Below are positions 6,148 to 6,821 of a stretch of 6,821 bases of DNA, one piece after another. The notes beneath the pieces are model-generated. The model saw only the letters and a program-made list of their open reading frames with translations. It did no database searches and had not been told where the DNA came from. Where the stretch lies: assembly GCA_959600065.1 (NCBI GenBank), contig CAUGKZ010000093.1, forward strand, positions 1-6,821, given 5' to 3'. How positions within the stretch are numbered: the stretch's first letter is position 1; each line of letters starts with the position of its first letter. The DNA is from an uncultured Kroppenstedtia sp. GTDB lineage: Bacteria > Bacillota > Bacilli > Thermoactinomycetales > DSM-45169. The position numbers and the translations under genes are program-made.

Positions 6148-6154
6148 AAGTAAA

Positions 6155-6811
6155 GTGACGGGCAATACCCATCTGTCACTGGGATTGACAGCGGGAGCGG
6201 TGGCTGTAGGTGTCACGGGTACAGGAGGTCATGTCTTGGAAGCAGCGGGAATGGTGCTGATCGCCTCCCTAGGCTCCCTCGTGCCGGATATCGATGAGGA
6301 TAACAGCATATTGAACATCCTGCTGTTCAAATCGATCCGTTACCGGTCGGCCGCCTTGGCGATTCTGGGCACTGTCTTGGCTCTATTTGCACTACTTCAG
6401 GGGATGGACTGGTGGATTTTCTTTGCAGGGGTCTATGTAGCCGGGGTGGCGTTTCTTCCCCACCGCAGTTTTACTCACTCATTAGTATCTATGGGCATTG
6501 TCACTTGGATCACTTATCTGGCTCATCCTCCCTATGCCGTGGCTATGGCTCTGGGATACTTTTCCCACCTCCTGGCAGATGCCGTCACGGTTGGAGGCGT
6601 TCCCTTCTTCTGGCCTTGGAAACAACGAATCGGTCTGAAAAATCTGGGAGTGCGGATTCGATCCGGGGATACGATTGACAAAGTGACAGGGAAAATCTCG
6701 ATGTATGGAGGATGCGTTGCTCTGATCTGGTTGTTTTTTCAGGAGACTTCCTTTGATCCCTTTTTTAGCTCCTTCGATACGGTGAAGGGCTTATTCGGCT
6801 GGGGCGGATAA
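6155..6811 (+). CDS. YdjM-like (DUF457) membrane-bound metal-dependent hydrolase
   Basis: The protein has 218 residues from GTG 6155. It belongs to the family of E. coli YdjM (Pfam DUF457/YdjM), described as inner-membrane metal-dependent hydrolases of uncertain substrate. The conserved polar residues sit next to hydrophobic segments: Thr5-His6 at the start, SLVPDIDEDNS (41-51), HRSFTHS (103-109) and YFSHLLADAVTVGGV (135-149) with PFFWPWKQR (150-158). The His and Asp residues of these blocks are the likely metal ligands. Hydrophobic stretches near 11-40, 66-81, 86-101, 111-134 and 184-195 suggest four or five membrane passes. Family members start with Thr-His a few residues in, which supports GTG 6155. 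No neighbour gives a pathway; the tRNA cluster upstream is separated by a terminator. E. coli ydjM is under LexA control, but no LexA box is seen here. The family call is firm, the function open. Confidence 0.88.
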   Translation: MTGNTHLSLGLTAGAVAVGVTGTGGHVLEAAGMVLIASLGSLVPDIDEDNSILNILLFKSIRYRSAALAILGTVLALFALLQGMDWWIFFAGVYVAGVAFLPHRSFTHSLVSMGIVTWITYLAHPPYAVAMALGYFSHLLADAVTVGGVPFFWPWKQRIGLKNLGVRIRSGDTIDKVTGKISMYGGCVALIWLFFQETSFDPFFSSFDTVKGLFGWGG

Positions 6812-6821
6812 GAGATGATGA

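Noticed and set aside
6056..6154. In-frame N-terminal extension of the DUF457 protein
   Set aside because: It reads through the leader hairpin, and the strong ribosome binding site at 6140-6147 and the conserved Thr-His start support GTG 6155. ATG 6122 has only a GGAG at 6109-6112.

Overview
The window looks like a housekeeping chromosomal segment of a moderately GC-rich, spore-former-type Firmicute. The order coaE / gapB / nrdR / dnaB / dnaI is the Bacillales arrangement known from Bacillus subtilis. DnaB (the membrane-attachment/helicase-loading protein, not the helicase) and DnaI are hallmarks of that group. Strong GGAGG ribosome binding sites, GTG and TTG starts, and TTGNNN/TATAAT promoters agree. 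GC-rich codon use, a lytic transglycosylase gene after coaE and the absence of speD between gapB and nrdR would fit a Thermoactinomycetaceae-like or related lineage, but that placement is an inference from memory of gene order.

Layout, all genes on the + strand. Bases 1-17 fit the last codons of mutM (Fpg). coaE (66-680) makes coenzyme A and overlaps by 43 bases a membrane-anchored lytic transglycosylase gene (638-1273). An 81-base gap downstream of the transglycosylase gene contains a good sigma-A promoter whose spacer carries a CcpN-type operator, and gapB (1373-2419), the gluconeogenic GAPDH, follows its ribosome binding site. A hairpin at 2435-2472 closes gapB. nrdR (2582-3079), the ribonucleotide reductase repressor, comes next. 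Then a promoter with an upstream 13-base palindrome drives dnaB (3173-4690) and dnaI (4674-5624), which overlap by 17 bases.

After dnaI, an excellent extended -10 promoter drives a three-gene tRNA cluster, Phe(GAA)-Gly(GCC)-Leu(UAA), all with encoded CCA, ended by an intrinsic terminator at 5961-5994. A 160-base leader with a candidate promoter and a second terminator-like hairpin precedes a YdjM-like (DUF457) membrane metal-dependent hydrolase gene (6155-6811).

Functionally the window joins cofactor synthesis and gluconeogenesis (coaE, gapB) to DNA precursor control and replication start (nrdR, dnaB, dnaI). I saw no mobile element, CRISPR array, phage gene or clearly new system. The most useful observations are regulatory: the CcpN-like site at gapB, the palindrome next to the dnaB promoter, and the hairpin in the leader of the DUF457 gene. 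No gene-free stretch exceeds 300 bases; the longest is 5941-6154 (214 bases).
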